A DNA stretch of 64,000 nucleotides from Pseudonocardia sp. DSM 110487 (GTDB lineage: Bacteria; Actinomycetota; Actinomycetes; Mycobacteriales; Pseudonocardiaceae). Below, in pieces: positions 8,685-16,410 of this stretch (position 1 is the first letter of the stretch; each line of letters opens with the position of its first letter). The DNA is taken from NCBI RefSeq assembly GCF_019468565.1, contig NZ_CP080521.1, forward strand, positions 6,324,001 through 6,388,000. The letters run 5' to 3'. The notes beneath the pieces were generated by a model. The model saw only the letters and a list, made by a program, of their open reading frames with translations, made no database searches and was not told the origin of the DNA. The position numbers and the translations under genes were made by a program.

Positions 8685-9176
8685 TCAGAGGCCTGCGTTC
8701 AGCGCGCGCAGCAGGCGCGTGAGCTCGCCGCGCTCCTCGGGTGCCAGGTGGGCGATGAGCCGTTCCTCCGCCGCGAGGAACTCGGCGATGTCCCGGTCGA
8801 TCCGCTCGCGGCCCGCGGGCGTCAGCTCGACCGCCGAGGTGTGCCCGCCGGTGGTGCGCCGCGTCTCGACCAGGCCTGCCGCCTCGGCGCGCGCCACCCG
8901 TTGACTGATCGCACCGCCCGTGACGAGGCACGCCTGCGTGAGCTCGGCGGGCGTCATCCGGAACGGCGCGCCGGACCGCCGCAGGGTGGCGAGCAGGTCG
9001 AACGTGGCGCTGTCGATCCCCAGCGCCGCGAGCGTGCGCCTGCGATGGTCGGCGAACGCCTTCGCGATGCGCAGCACGCGCGCCACGACCCCGATCGCCC
9101 CGACGGGCACGTCCGGGCGCTCGCGCGCCCACTGCTCGGCGATCTCGTCCACCGCGTCGCGGCCCCCGTGACCCAC
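8685..9176 (-). CDS. MarR-family transcriptional regulator
   Basis: 163 residues from a GTG at 9176. The winged HTH (about residues 50-120) includes FDLLATLRRSG, MTPAELTQACLVTGGAISQRVARAEAAGLVE and the wing with T-T-G-G-H-T-S-A-V-E-L-T. It is divergent from the SDR gene, and the 71-bp gap contains two palindromes (9186-9197 and 9224-9237), one of them about 10 bp from its own GTG. The leader is therefore extremely short and the transcript may be leaderless. Likely repressor of the SDR and of its own unit. Confidence 0.88.
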   Translation of the reverse strand: MGHGGRDAVDEIAEQWARERPDVPVGAIGVVARVLRIAKAFADHRRRTLAALGIDSATFDLLATLRRSGAPFRMTPAELTQACLVTGGAISQRVARAEAAGLVETRRTTGGHTSAVELTPAGRERIDRDIAEFLAAEERLIAHLAPEERGELTRLLRALNAGL

Positions 9177-9185
9177 CCCGCCGAC

Positions 9186-9237
9186 TTTAGCCCTAAAGAT
9201 TTGCTACCGTCGAGGCGTCCAGTCTTTAGAGCTAAAG
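9186..9237. promoter_or_regulatory. Paired TTTAG-N2-CTAAA palindromes in the marR-SDR divergent promoter
   Basis: TTTAGCCCTAAA at 9186-9197 and CTTTAGAGCTAAAG at 9224-9237 share the dyad TTTAG-N2-CTAAA. Their centres are about 39 bp apart, near four helical turns. MarR proteins are known to bind AT-rich dyads of this size in divergent promoters. The second copy directly abuts the AGGAGG ribosome site of the SDR gene. These A/T-rich words stand out strongly against the GC-rich background. Confidence 0.65.
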
Positions 9238-9247
9238 AGGAGGGATC

Positions 9248-9973
9248 ATGACCAGGACCGCAGTGGTCACCGGGGGCGCGACCGGCATCGGGCGCGCAGT
9301 GGCCGAACACCTCGTCGGGGAGGGCGCCGAGGTCACGATCGTCGGACGCAGGCGGGACGTCCTCGCCGCGGCCGCGGCCGAGATCGGCGCGAAGGCGGTG
9401 GCCTTCGACGCCGCAGACCCGGCCTCCGTCACCGCCGCACTGCCGCAGCTGCCGGACCCGATCGACGTGCTGGTGAACGCCGCGGGTGCCAACACCGACC
9501 TGCGGGCCGACCGGCCGGCCGACGAGCTCGTCGCAACCCGAGCCTCGTGGCTGGCGAACTTCGAGGCGAACGTGCTCACCGCGGTGCTCGTCACGACCGC
9601 TCTGCTGCCCCGGATCGCCGACGGCGGGCGGATCGTCAACCTGGGTTCGGTCACCGCGCGGTCCGGTGGCGGCAGCTACGGCGCGGTCAAGGCCGCGGTC
9701 GAACCGTGGACCAGCGAGCTCGCCTTCCAGCTCGGCACGCGCGGGATCACGGCGAACGTGGTGTCACCCGGTCCGACGGAGGGCACCGAGTTCTTCGGCG
9801 GTGCGGACTTCCCGCCGGAGCGCCGCGCCTTCGCGGAGAGCCGCAGCGCGGACGGCAGGCTCGGGCGGGCCGACGAGGTCGCCGCGCTCGTCGCGTTCGT
9901 GGCCTCGCCGCAGGCGTCGCACCTCACCGGTCAGGTGCTTCACGTGAGCGGCGGCATGCACCTGGGCCGCTAG
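9248..9973 (+). CDS. Short-chain dehydrogenase/reductase (SDR)
   Basis: 241 residues of classical SDR length. Cofactor motif TGGATGIG at residues 8-15, the NAAG-type motif VNAAGANTD, and the catalytic set Ser (NLGSVTARSGGG) with Tyr and Lys in SYGAVKAAVE; the C-terminus ends HLTGQVLHVSGGMHLGR. The ATG at 9248 follows AGGAGGGATC. Expected to oxidise or reduce an alcohol/carbonyl with NAD(P)(H) in the cytosol. Controlled by the divergent MarR through the paired operators. Substrate not predictable. Confidence 0.9.
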   Translation: MTRTAVVTGGATGIGRAVAEHLVGEGAEVTIVGRRRDVLAAAAAEIGAKAVAFDAADPASVTAALPQLPDPIDVLVNAAGANTDLRADRPADELVATRASWLANFEANVLTAVLVTTALLPRIADGGRIVNLGSVTARSGGGSYGAVKAAVEPWTSELAFQLGTRGITANVVSPGPTEGTEFFGGADFPPERRAFAESRSADGRLGRADEVAALVAFVASPQASHLTGQVLHVSGGMHLGR

Positions 9974-9976
9974 TGT

Positions 9977-11041
9977 CTAGTCGACCTCGATCGGCGGGCC
10001 CTCGAAGATCCCGAAGCTGACCACCCAGTAGGCGATGTAGAGGGCGAGCAGCGTGACGCCGTGCCAGCGTCGCAGCCGTCCCGTGAAGATGAAGTAGGCG
10101 CCGAGGCCGGTCACGACGATGAGGGCAGGCAGGTGCCATGTGAGCACCGCCGGTTCGACCACGATCCCGCCGGCCAGCAGGATGATGCCCAGCTTGCCCG
10201 TGACGGAGAAGACGACGCTGCCGACGACGTTGCCCACGCCGATCTCCGGCACGCCGCGGCGGATGGGTTCCACGGTCAGGAAGATGTCCTCGATGGTGAG
10301 GACGGCGGTGGCGATCGTCGCGCCGAAGAGGGTGCCCTCGAGCCCGTAGGCCTCGAGGATGCCCTCGGTGCCGATGCCCGTCACCGTGGCGCCGATGATC
10401 AGCCCGGCGAGGGCGAGCACGGCGAGTCCGAGCCGGATCCAGCCGGAGCGGGCCCCGGTGGTGACGAACGGCATCGCGTCGGAGAAGGCGTTCGGCCGCT
10501 CCTCGTCCGGGGTGTCCGGGGTGTCCGCAACCGCCGTGCCGCCCCCGGTGGCACGGGCCGCCGCGTACGCCTCGTACATCTCGGCGTCGCGGAAGACCGG
10601 CGTGTCACTGCGGTACTCGCGCGCGGCGACGTAGGCGATGAACACGACGAAGAGCGCGAGCAGGATCACGCCGTGCACCGCGGTGAGCGGCGCCATCACG
10701 GTGAACGCGATCATCACGAGCGGCGCGGCGCCCAGGACGACGACGTACTCGCGCGGGATGTTCACGCGGGTGGGGGTCAGGATGGCGGCGAGCGCGAGCA
10801 CGACGCCGGTCATCGAGAGCGCGGTGCCGAACACGACGCCGAGCGCAACGCCCTCGAGGTCCTCCAGGTTGAGCGCGACCCCGAGGAAGACGTCGTCGAA
10901 CTCGATGCCGGTGAAGATGATCGCCAGCAGGAACACCGACACCCGCAGCCCGCTCGCGATCCCCACGAGGTAGCCGATCAGCTTCTCGGCGCTGTAGATC
11001 AGCAGCACCGCGCCGGCGAGGAAGACGAAGATCGACGTCAC
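9977..11041 (-). CDS. Cation exchanger of the Na+/Ca2+ (CaCA) superfamily, in the PQQ operon
   Basis: 354 residues, with two hydrophobic halves of about five membrane segments each joined by a charged cytoplasmic loop (about 150-205). Each half has an acidic alpha-repeat: FTGIEFDDVFLGVALNLED near residue 45 and AVLTIEDIFLTVEP in the second half, as expected for CaCA proteins, which move Ca2+ or other cations against Na+ or H+. The GTG start overlaps the pqqE stop (GTGA), so it is coupled to PQQ synthesis. PQQ alcohol dehydrogenases need Ca2+ or a lanthanide, so a role in supplying or balancing the active-site metal is an attractive inference. No substrate is proven. It converges on the SDR gene with 3 bp between stops. 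Confidence 0.75.
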   Translation of the reverse strand: MTSIFVFLAGAVLLIYSAEKLIGYLVGIASGLRVSVFLLAIIFTGIEFDDVFLGVALNLEDLEGVALGVVFGTALSMTGVVLALAAILTPTRVNIPREYVVVLGAAPLVMIAFTVMAPLTAVHGVILLALFVVFIAYVAAREYRSDTPVFRDAEMYEAYAAARATGGGTAVADTPDTPDEERPNAFSDAMPFVTTGARSGWIRLGLAVLALAGLIIGATVTGIGTEGILEAYGLEGTLFGATIATAVLTIEDIFLTVEPIRRGVPEIGVGNVVGSVVFSVTGKLGIILLAGGIVVEPAVLTWHLPALIVVTGLGAYFIFTGRLRRWHGVTLLALYIAYWVVSFGIFEGPPIEVD

Positions 11042-12132
11042 GGGACCACCTCTCGTGGATGCGGGCGGGGTGTCAGTTCGGTCTCGCGCTGACGAGCCGG
11101 GTCATTCGCGGCGGACACCACGGCGGCGACGAGCTCGTGGTCCGGGGAGAGGTGGCAGACCGGATCGGTGCGCGCGGCGTCCCCGGTGAGCTGGAACGCC
11201 TGGCAGCGGCAGCCGCCGAAGTCGAGCTCGCGGCGCTCGCAGCCACGGCACGGCTCGGGCATCCAGTCCGTGCCACGGAACCGCTGGAAGAGCGGCGACT
11301 CCTCCCAGATCCAGTCAAGGGACCGCTCTCGCACGTTCGCGCGGGGCAGCGGGAGCTCGTGCGCGGCCAGGCAGGGCAGGGCGTCGCCATTGGGCGCGAC
11401 GACGAGCTGGCGGCTCGCCCAGCCACCCATGCAGGGCTTGGGGTAGCGCTCGTAGTAATCGGGGAGGATGTAGAGGATCTGCATCCGGCCGCTCAGCCGC
11501 TCCCGCGCGGCCCGCACCACCTTCTCGGCCCGCTCGAGCTGCTCCCGGCTCGGCAGCAGGGCGTCCCGGTTGCGCCATGCCCAGCCGTAGTACTGGGTGT
11601 TGGCGAGCTCGACGCGGTCGGCGTCCATCGCCTCGACCAGGTCGAGGATGCCCTCGATCCGATCCAGGTTCTGCCGGTGCAGCACCACGTTCACGGTCAG
11701 CGGCCAGCCGAGCTTCTTGACGGTGCGGGCCGCGTCGATCTTGCGCTCGTACGACGGCGTGCCGGCCAGCCGGTCGGACAGGACCGGCTCGTCGGCCTGC
11801 ACGCTGATCTGCACGTGGTCGAGGCCCGCCTCGCGCAGCCGCTCGGCCCGAGATGCGGAGAAGCCGAGCCCGCTCGTCACGAGGTTCGAGTACATCCCCA
11901 GCTCACGGCCGGTCCGCACCAGCTCGACGACGTCGCGGCGCCGCAGCGGCTCCCCGCCGGACAGGTGCAGCTGCAGCGCACCTAGCTCTCGCGCCTCGGT
12001 GAACACCCGCTGCCATTCCGCGGTGGTCAGCTCGTCGGCGTAGCGGGCGAGCTCGAGCGGGTTGGAGCAGTAGGCGCAGTGGAGCGGGCATTCGTACGTG
12101 AGCTCGGCCAGCAGCGCGAAGGGCCTATCCAC
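11038..12132 (-). CDS. pqqE: PqqA peptide cyclase (radical SAM, PQQ biosynthesis)
   Basis: About 364 residues. The radical SAM cluster motif CPLHCAYC lies near residues 16-23 within LLAELTYECPLHCAYCSNP, a typical PqqE opening. The C-terminal SPASM region carries the auxiliary cluster cysteines (KPCMGGW, ALPCLAAHEL, EPCRGCERRELDFGGCRCQAF, DPVCHLSPDH). The enzyme makes the carbon-carbon link between the Glu and Tyr side chains of PqqA. I chose the GTG at 12132 because GGAGG sits six bases before it; a GTG at 12147 is possible. It overlaps pqqD and is coupled to the exchanger downstream. Confidence 0.93.
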   Translation of the reverse strand: MDRPFALLAELTYECPLHCAYCSNPLELARYADELTTAEWQRVFTEARELGALQLHLSGGEPLRRRDVVELVRTGRELGMYSNLVTSGLGFSASRAERLREAGLDHVQISVQADEPVLSDRLAGTPSYERKIDAARTVKKLGWPLTVNVVLHRQNLDRIEGILDLVEAMDADRVELANTQYYGWAWRNRDALLPSREQLERAEKVVRAARERLSGRMQILYILPDYYERYPKPCMGGWASRQLVVAPNGDALPCLAAHELPLPRANVRERSLDWIWEESPLFQRFRGTDWMPEPCRGCERRELDFGGCRCQAFQLTGDAARTDPVCHLSPDHELVAAVVSAANDPARQRETELTPRPHPREVVP

Positions 12133-12427
12133 GCTCGACCTCCACACACCGTCGCTCGACGAGCCGGGCGAGGAACTGCCGCACGTCCTCGTCGACGACC
12201 CGGGAGTACCGCGCGTTCAGCTCGGTCACGATCTCGGTCACGGTGCGCTGCCCGTCGCAGAGCTCGAGGATGTCCGTGCCGGTCGCGTTCAGGACGACGA
12301 CGGTCTCCGGCGAGAGCAGCACGTGCCGCTCCCGCGCCGGGTCGAACGTCAGCCGGACGTGCGGCGCGAGGAGCGGACGGTCATGGCTGTCGATGAGCCT
12401 GGTCTGCGTAGTTCTGTTCGATGGCAT
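12125..12427 (-). CDS. pqqD: PqqD, PqqA-binding chaperone
   Basis: 100 residues. The conserved core is clear: RPLLAPHVRLTFDPARERHV, LLSPETVVVLN, ILELCDGQRTVTEIVTEL and FLARLVERRCVEV. This RiPP-recognition-element fold binds the PqqA precursor and presents it to PqqE. The ATG at 12427 lies inside the end of pqqC (47-bp overlap) and the 3' end overlaps pqqE, so it is tightly coupled to both. It is a stand-alone pqqD rather than a pqqCD or pqqDE fusion. Confidence 0.93.
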   Translation of the reverse strand: MPSNRTTQTRLIDSHDRPLLAPHVRLTFDPARERHVLLSPETVVVLNATGTDILELCDGQRTVTEIVTELNARYSRVVDEDVRQFLARLVERRCVEVERG

Positions 12428-13091
12428 CGAGCATGCTCCAGAGGACGTCGTTCTTGAACGCGAGCGCCGCCACGGCCGCAGCCTGCTCGGCAGGCGTTCT
12501 GCAGTGCTCGGTGACGACCTCGAGGGCGTGCTCGGAGTCGCGGGGCGCCTGGGTCAGGCGGGCCCGGAAGTAGGCGAGCCCGGCGGGGTCGATCCACGGG
12601 TAGTGCCGCTCGAACGCGGCGAGGCGCTCGGCCATCAGATCCGGCGCGAACAGCTCGGTCAGCGACGATGCGACCGCCTCGACCCACGGCCGGGTGCGGG
12701 CGAACGTCACGTAGGCGTCCACCGCGAAGCGCACACCGGGCACGACGTGCCGCTCGTCGGCCACCTCCGCACGTGAGAGCCCCACCGCCTCGCCGAGGGA
12801 GAGCCACGCCTCGATCCCGCCCTCACCCGCAGCGGTGCCGTCGTGGTCGACGATGCGGCGGATCCAGCGGCGGCGCACCTCCGGGTGCGGGCAGTTGGAC
12901 AGGATCGCGGCGTCCTTGCGGGGGATGTTGGCCTGGTAGTGGAAGCGGTTGGCCACCCATCCCCGCACCTGCTCGCGGCTCAGCGAGCCCTCGTTCATCC
13001 GGCGGTGGAACGGGTGCAGCGCGTGGTAGCGCTGCGACTGGGCGCGCAGCGCGGCGACGAACTGATCGGTATCCGCAAGGGTCGCCGTCAT
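12381..13091 (-). CDS. pqqC: Pyrroloquinoline-quinone synthase
   Basis: 236 residues from the ATG at 13091, which overlaps the pqqB stop (ATGA). The heme-oxygenase-like all-helical fold shows the family motifs YHALHPFHRRMNEGSLS, VRGWVANRFHYQANIPRKDAAI, RIVDHDGT, GGIEAWLSLGEAVGL and WVEAVASSLTELFAP. It carries out the last step, ring closure and the oxygen-dependent eight-electron oxidation to PQQ. Length fits the family (about 230-250). The open frame continues upstream, but only as a shadow of pqqB. Confidence 0.94.
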   Translation of the reverse strand: MTATLADTDQFVAALRAQSQRYHALHPFHRRMNEGSLSREQVRGWVANRFHYQANIPRKDAAILSNCPHPEVRRRWIRRIVDHDGTAAGEGGIEAWLSLGEAVGLSRAEVADERHVVPGVRFAVDAYVTFARTRPWVEAVASSLTELFAPDLMAERLAAFERHYPWIDPAGLAYFRARLTQAPRDSEHALEVVTEHCRTPAEQAAAVAALAFKNDVLWSMLDAIEQNYADQAHRQP

Positions 13092-13978
13092 ACCTGCACC
13101 TCCATGCCGTCCACCGCCACCTCCATGCCGTTGTCCTCCACGGCTCGCCGCTCGCGCGAGTCGTCGAGCAGGATCGGGTTCGTGTTGTTGATGTGGATGT
13201 AGATCTTTCGGGCTATCGGCAGCGGGGCGAGCTGCGCGAGGCTCCCGCCGGGACCGTCGATGGGCAGGTGCCCCATCTCGCGCGACGTCTTGCGGGCCAG
13301 GCCGAGCTCGATCAGCTCGTCGTCGCGCCAGCAGGTGCCGTCGACGAGCAGGCATGAGCAGCCCTCCACCTGGTCGCGCACCGGGGTGAAGGACTGCATG
13401 CCCGGCAGGTGGACGGCGGACCGGCCGGTGCGTTCGTCGGTCAGGCGGTAGCCGACCACCCGGCCCTTCTCGGAACCGGAACCGAAGCGCGCCCGCTTGC
13501 TCGTCGGCACGTCGAAGGCCCGGTACGACAGCCCGTCGCCGAGCGAGACGTCGGCGTCCGGCACCACCGGGTGCCAGCGCACCGGGCAGTAGGCCTCGAG
13601 CGTGCGCAGGATCGACGTCCCGTCGGCGAGCGTGGCGCGCGCAGCCTCGGTCGAGTGCACGTCGATGCCCCGCCCCTCCCGCAGGAGCAGCAGACCGAGC
13701 GTGTGGTCGAGCTCGGCGTCGGTGAGCAGCACCGCCTGGATCGGCGTCGTGCGGCCGTCCCGCGGGCGCAGGGCGGGGAACGACTCGATCTGGGCCCGGA
13801 TGTCGGGGGATGCGTTCAGCAGGAACCAACGCCGCCGGTCGGCGCTCACCGCAACAGACGACTGCGTGCGGGGCCGGCATGGCCGGGTGCCGTCCCGGAC
13901 CGCCCGGCATCCCGGGCAGTCACAGTTCCACTGCGGGAACCCGCCACCCGCGGCCGACCCGAGCACGCGAATCCACAC
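13088..13978 (-). CDS. pqqB: PqqB, metallo-hydrolase-fold PQQ biosynthesis protein
   Basis: 296 residues from a GTG at 13978. It opens with RVLGSAAGGGFPQWNC and continues GCRAV, SSVAVSADRRRWFLLNASPDIRAQI, TDAELDHTLGLLLLREG, HLPGMQSFTP and YIHINNTNPIL, all characteristic of PqqB. The metallo-beta-lactamase-like fold and the D-x-E-x-D-H motif fit the proposed role as the iron hydroxylase of the PQQ pathway intermediate. It is separated from pqqA by a stem-loop (13996-14020) and overlaps pqqC by 4 bp. Confidence 0.93.
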   Translation of the reverse strand: MWIRVLGSAAGGGFPQWNCDCPGCRAVRDGTRPCRPRTQSSVAVSADRRRWFLLNASPDIRAQIESFPALRPRDGRTTPIQAVLLTDAELDHTLGLLLLREGRGIDVHSTEAARATLADGTSILRTLEAYCPVRWHPVVPDADVSLGDGLSYRAFDVPTSKRARFGSGSEKGRVVGYRLTDERTGRSAVHLPGMQSFTPVRDQVEGCSCLLVDGTCWRDDELIELGLARKTSREMGHLPIDGPGGSLAQLAPLPIARKIYIHINNTNPILLDDSRERRAVEDNGMEVAVDGMEVQV

Positions 13979-13995
13979 GCCGGCATCCCCCTCCT

Positions 13996-14020
13996 GGGGG
14001 ACGCCCTTTGGGCGCCCCCC
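13996..14020 (-). terminator. Stem-loop between pqqA and pqqB (attenuator or processing site)
   Basis: An 11-bp GC-rich stem with one mismatch (13996-14006 pairing with 14010-14020) closes a 3-nt loop. It lies in the 52-bp gap after the pqqA stop (14031) and before the pqqB start (13978). There is no following U-run on the transcript, so it may be a partial terminator or an RNA-stabilising end. In other bacteria pqqA is made in excess over pqqB-E, and such a structure would serve that. Confidence 0.55.
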
Positions 14021-14030
14021 GGACTCGGTA

Positions 14031-14120
14031 TCAGTCGTCCATCCGGGCGACGTACATCGTCACCTCGGGCGCGCACGCGAATTCCTCGAACTCGGGGGTC
14101 TCCCATTCAGCGAGCTCCAC
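14031..14120 (-). CDS. pqqA: PqqA, ribosomally made precursor peptide of PQQ
   Basis: A 29-residue peptide starting at a GTG (14120) after AAAGGAGGTGACCCT, a very strong ribosome site. It begins VELAEWETPEFEEF and ends APEVTMYVARMDD. The E-V-T-M-Y pentad is the universal PqqA motif: the Glu and Tyr, three residues apart, are cross-linked by PqqE and become the PQQ skeleton. The position between the PQQ dehydrogenase gene and pqqB fits exactly. It carries a Cys four residues before the Glu and a short acidic tail. Confidence 0.95.
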   Translation of the reverse strand: MELAEWETPEFEEFACAPEVTMYVARMDD

Positions 14121-14191
14121 AGGGTCACCTCCTTTCGGTCGCCGGATCACGAATTCGCCGTGTTCATGTCACCGCGTCACTCTTCAGGGCA

Positions 14192-15889
14192 TCACTCTTC
14201 AGGCAGGGCAAAGGTGATGAGCGCGCTGCCGTGGCCCGCGCCGAGCATGCCGGGCAGGAACCCCTCGGCCCATCCGCCCCAGCCGACCGGCACGGCCACG
14301 TACTGCCGTCCGTCCACGCTGAAGGTCGTGGGGCTGCTGTGGTGGCCGCTACCGCACTGGAACTGCCACAGCTGCTCCCCGGTGCGGGCGTCGAGCGCGA
14401 CGAACTCACCCGTCGGTTTGCCGGCGAACACCAAGTCGCCGCCCGTGGCCAGCGTTGAGGCGCACATCGGGAGCTCGTTGCGATAGCGCCACTTCTCCTC
14501 GCCAGTGGCGTCGAACGCGCTGATGGACCCCGCCATGTCCTCGATGTCCACCTGAACGCCCGCGCCCCAGTAGGGGATGCTCTCCTTGAACTCGCGCCGG
14601 CGGCGGGTGGCCGTCGCACCCGTGTCCTGCACCGGCACGTAGAAGAGCCCCGTTCGCGGGCTGTAGGACGCGTGGGTCCATTCCTTGGCGCCGGCCGGTC
14701 CCGGGTAGAAGTGGACCGGTTCTCCTTCCTTGTCGGGGTAGACCTTTGCCGTGACCTGGCCCTCCCTCGTGATCGCTCCCCACGTGATCCGGTCCACGAA
14801 GGGCGTGATGCTGACCCGCTCGCCGTTCGTGCGGTCCAGCACGAAGAAGTAGCCGTTCTTGTCGAAGTGCCCGAGCAGCCTGCGGTTCTCGTGCTCGAAC
14901 AGGATGCACTCGGCGATGCTGTCGTAGTCCCACACGTCGTGCGGTGTGCACTGGTAGTGCCAGCGGATCTGACCGCTGTCCACGTCGACGGCGACGATGC
15001 TGTCGGTGAAGAGGTTGTCGCCCTCCCTGACCTCGCCGTCGAAGTCGGGCGCCGGGTTGCCGGTGCCCACGTACAGCAGGTTGGTCTCGGCGTCGAAGGT
15101 GCTGGTGAGCCAGCAGTTCGCGCCGCCACGCTGCCACGCCTCGCCGTCGGGCCATGTCTCGGAGCCGGGCTCGCCGGGCTTCGGGACCATGTAGCAGCGC
15201 CACTGGTGCTCGCCGGAGTCGACGTCGAAGGCGTCGAGGTGGCCGCGCGTGCCGAACTCGCCGCCCGAGCTGCCGACGATGACCAGGTTCTTGACGACCA
15301 GCGGGGCGACCGTGGCGCTCTCACCGGCGCGCACGTCCCCGTAGGTCTTGTCCCACACGCGCTTGCCGTTGGTGGCGTCGAGCGCGAGCACGTGGGCGTT
15401 CGCGGTGACGAAGAAGACCTTCCCCTTGGCCACGGCGACCCCGCGGTTCACGTTCCCGCAGCACAGGGACACGTCGAACGGAATCGCGTGCTTGTAGCGC
15501 CAGATCTCCACGCCGGTCTTCGCGTCGAGGGCCCACACCCAGCCGTCCCAGCCGGATACGAACATCACCCCGTCGACGACGACGGGAGCGGCCTCGAACG
15601 AGTACGTCGACGCGCCCGCGATCAGGCCGCTCGTGCCGGCCTGGAAGACCCACGCCGGAGTCAGGCGCCGGACGTTCTCCGTGTTGAGCTGGTCCAGCGG
15701 GCTGTAGCGCTGCCCGTTGTAGGCCCCGTAGTAGGTGAGCCAGTTCTGCGGTTCCTCGCGAGCGTTGAGAATGCGCTCGTAGGTGACTTCTGCCACGACT
15801 GGTGGCGCGACATCCCCACCGGGAGTCTTGTAGTTGAGGAGTCCCTGGTCGATGGCCTCGCCCGCGTCGACGTAATCAGCGGTCGTCAT
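14192..15889 (-). CDS. PQQ-dependent alcohol dehydrogenase (quinoprotein, eight-bladed propeller)
   Basis: 565 residues. Quinoprotein features in order: NWLTYYGAYNGQRYSPL, vicinal cysteines C143-C144 in SLCCGNVNRG (disulfide ring over PQQ), GGEFGTRGHLDAFD, LLYVGTGNPAP, the catalytic segment TPHDVWDYDS (D321 as base), NGYFFVLDRTNGE and repeated W-motif blades. The residue two after the catalytic Asp is D323, the extra carboxylate that marks lanthanide-dependent enzymes (XoxF, ExaF, PedH); Ca-type MxaF has Ala there. There is no C-terminal cytochrome domain. The N-terminus (MTTADYVDAGEAIDQ) shows no signal peptide, and the previous gene ends 15 bp upstream, so none can be hidden; this is odd for an exported family. 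The ATG has GGAGGAGAGG before it. A 15-bp tandem duplication repeats the last codons and stop (14178-14207). Confidence 0.92.
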   Translation of the reverse strand: MTTADYVDAGEAIDQGLLNYKTPGGDVAPPVVAEVTYERILNAREEPQNWLTYYGAYNGQRYSPLDQLNTENVRRLTPAWVFQAGTSGLIAGASTYSFEAAPVVVDGVMFVSGWDGWVWALDAKTGVEIWRYKHAIPFDVSLCCGNVNRGVAVAKGKVFFVTANAHVLALDATNGKRVWDKTYGDVRAGESATVAPLVVKNLVIVGSSGGEFGTRGHLDAFDVDSGEHQWRCYMVPKPGEPGSETWPDGEAWQRGGANCWLTSTFDAETNLLYVGTGNPAPDFDGEVREGDNLFTDSIVAVDVDSGQIRWHYQCTPHDVWDYDSIAECILFEHENRRLLGHFDKNGYFFVLDRTNGERVSITPFVDRITWGAITREGQVTAKVYPDKEGEPVHFYPGPAGAKEWTHASYSPRTGLFYVPVQDTGATATRRRREFKESIPYWGAGVQVDIEDMAGSISAFDATGEEKWRYRNELPMCASTLATGGDLVFAGKPTGEFVALDARTGEQLWQFQCGSGHHSSPTTFSVDGRQYVAVPVGWGGWAEGFLPGMLGAGHGSALITFALPEE

Positions 15890-15904
15890 ATCCTCTCCTC
15901 CTTC

Positions 15905-16369
15905 CTATGGCCGCGGCTGTTCGGGTCGGTCGAGTCGGGCCTCCGGTGGAACGTCGCCGAGTACGACGATCGCGCCCGTGAGTCCCCGTCCCTCGTCGTT
16001 TCCGGTGGGCGAGCTGAACCAGTAGTAGCCCGGTCCGTCGAGGTTGAGCGTCGCCCGTCCCCGGGAATGGTTCACCAGCCAGATGAACTTCCGGTCGCCG
16101 TTGCTCGGCAGGAGCGCGCAATGCGTGTTCAGGTCGTCGTTGATGAGTGTGAGCTCGATATCGCCGCCGTGGGGCAGGACCAGGACCGACGGGTCCCAGC
16201 ACAGCTCGTCCGGGTTGATCCGGATCGTCGCCTCCATGCGGCCGTCGCTTCTCTCCGTGGCCTGTGCAATGTTTCCGGTCGCCAGAACGCTGCCCAGCGC
16301 CGCCTTGTTCTGGCCATCCAGGCCGAGCTTGCCAAGCAGGGCTGTACGCTCCTGCGCGGTACTCGTCAC
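15905..16369 (-). CDS. PQQ-associated cupredoxin-like protein (MSMEG_3727-type)
   Basis: 154 residues from a GTG at 16369 that follows GAGGAGG by eight bases. The second half resembles a cupredoxin beta-sandwich: ELTLINDDLNTHCALLPSN, then FIWLVNHSRGRATLNLDGPGYYWFSSPTG and GLTGAIVVLGD. I recognise it as like the small actinobacterial proteins encoded next to PQQ dehydrogenases (MSMEG_3727 family), from memory. Where blue-copper proteins have Cys before the ligand loop, this has Ser (YWFSSP), and the usual His and Met are not evident, so it may not bind type-1 copper. No signal peptide. Between the ADH and the PQQ dehydrogenase; possible electron-transfer or metal/PQQ partner. Confidence 0.7.
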   Translation of the reverse strand: MTSTAQERTALLGKLGLDGQNKAALGSVLATGNIAQATERSDGRMEATIRINPDELCWDPSVLVLPHGGDIELTLINDDLNTHCALLPSNGDRKFIWLVNHSRGRATLNLDGPGYYWFSSPTGNDEGRGLTGAIVVLGDVPPEARLDRPEQPRP

Positions 16370-16410
16370 CGGCTCCACCTCCTCATTCGGAACTTTGTCG
16401 GAATAGCTCC

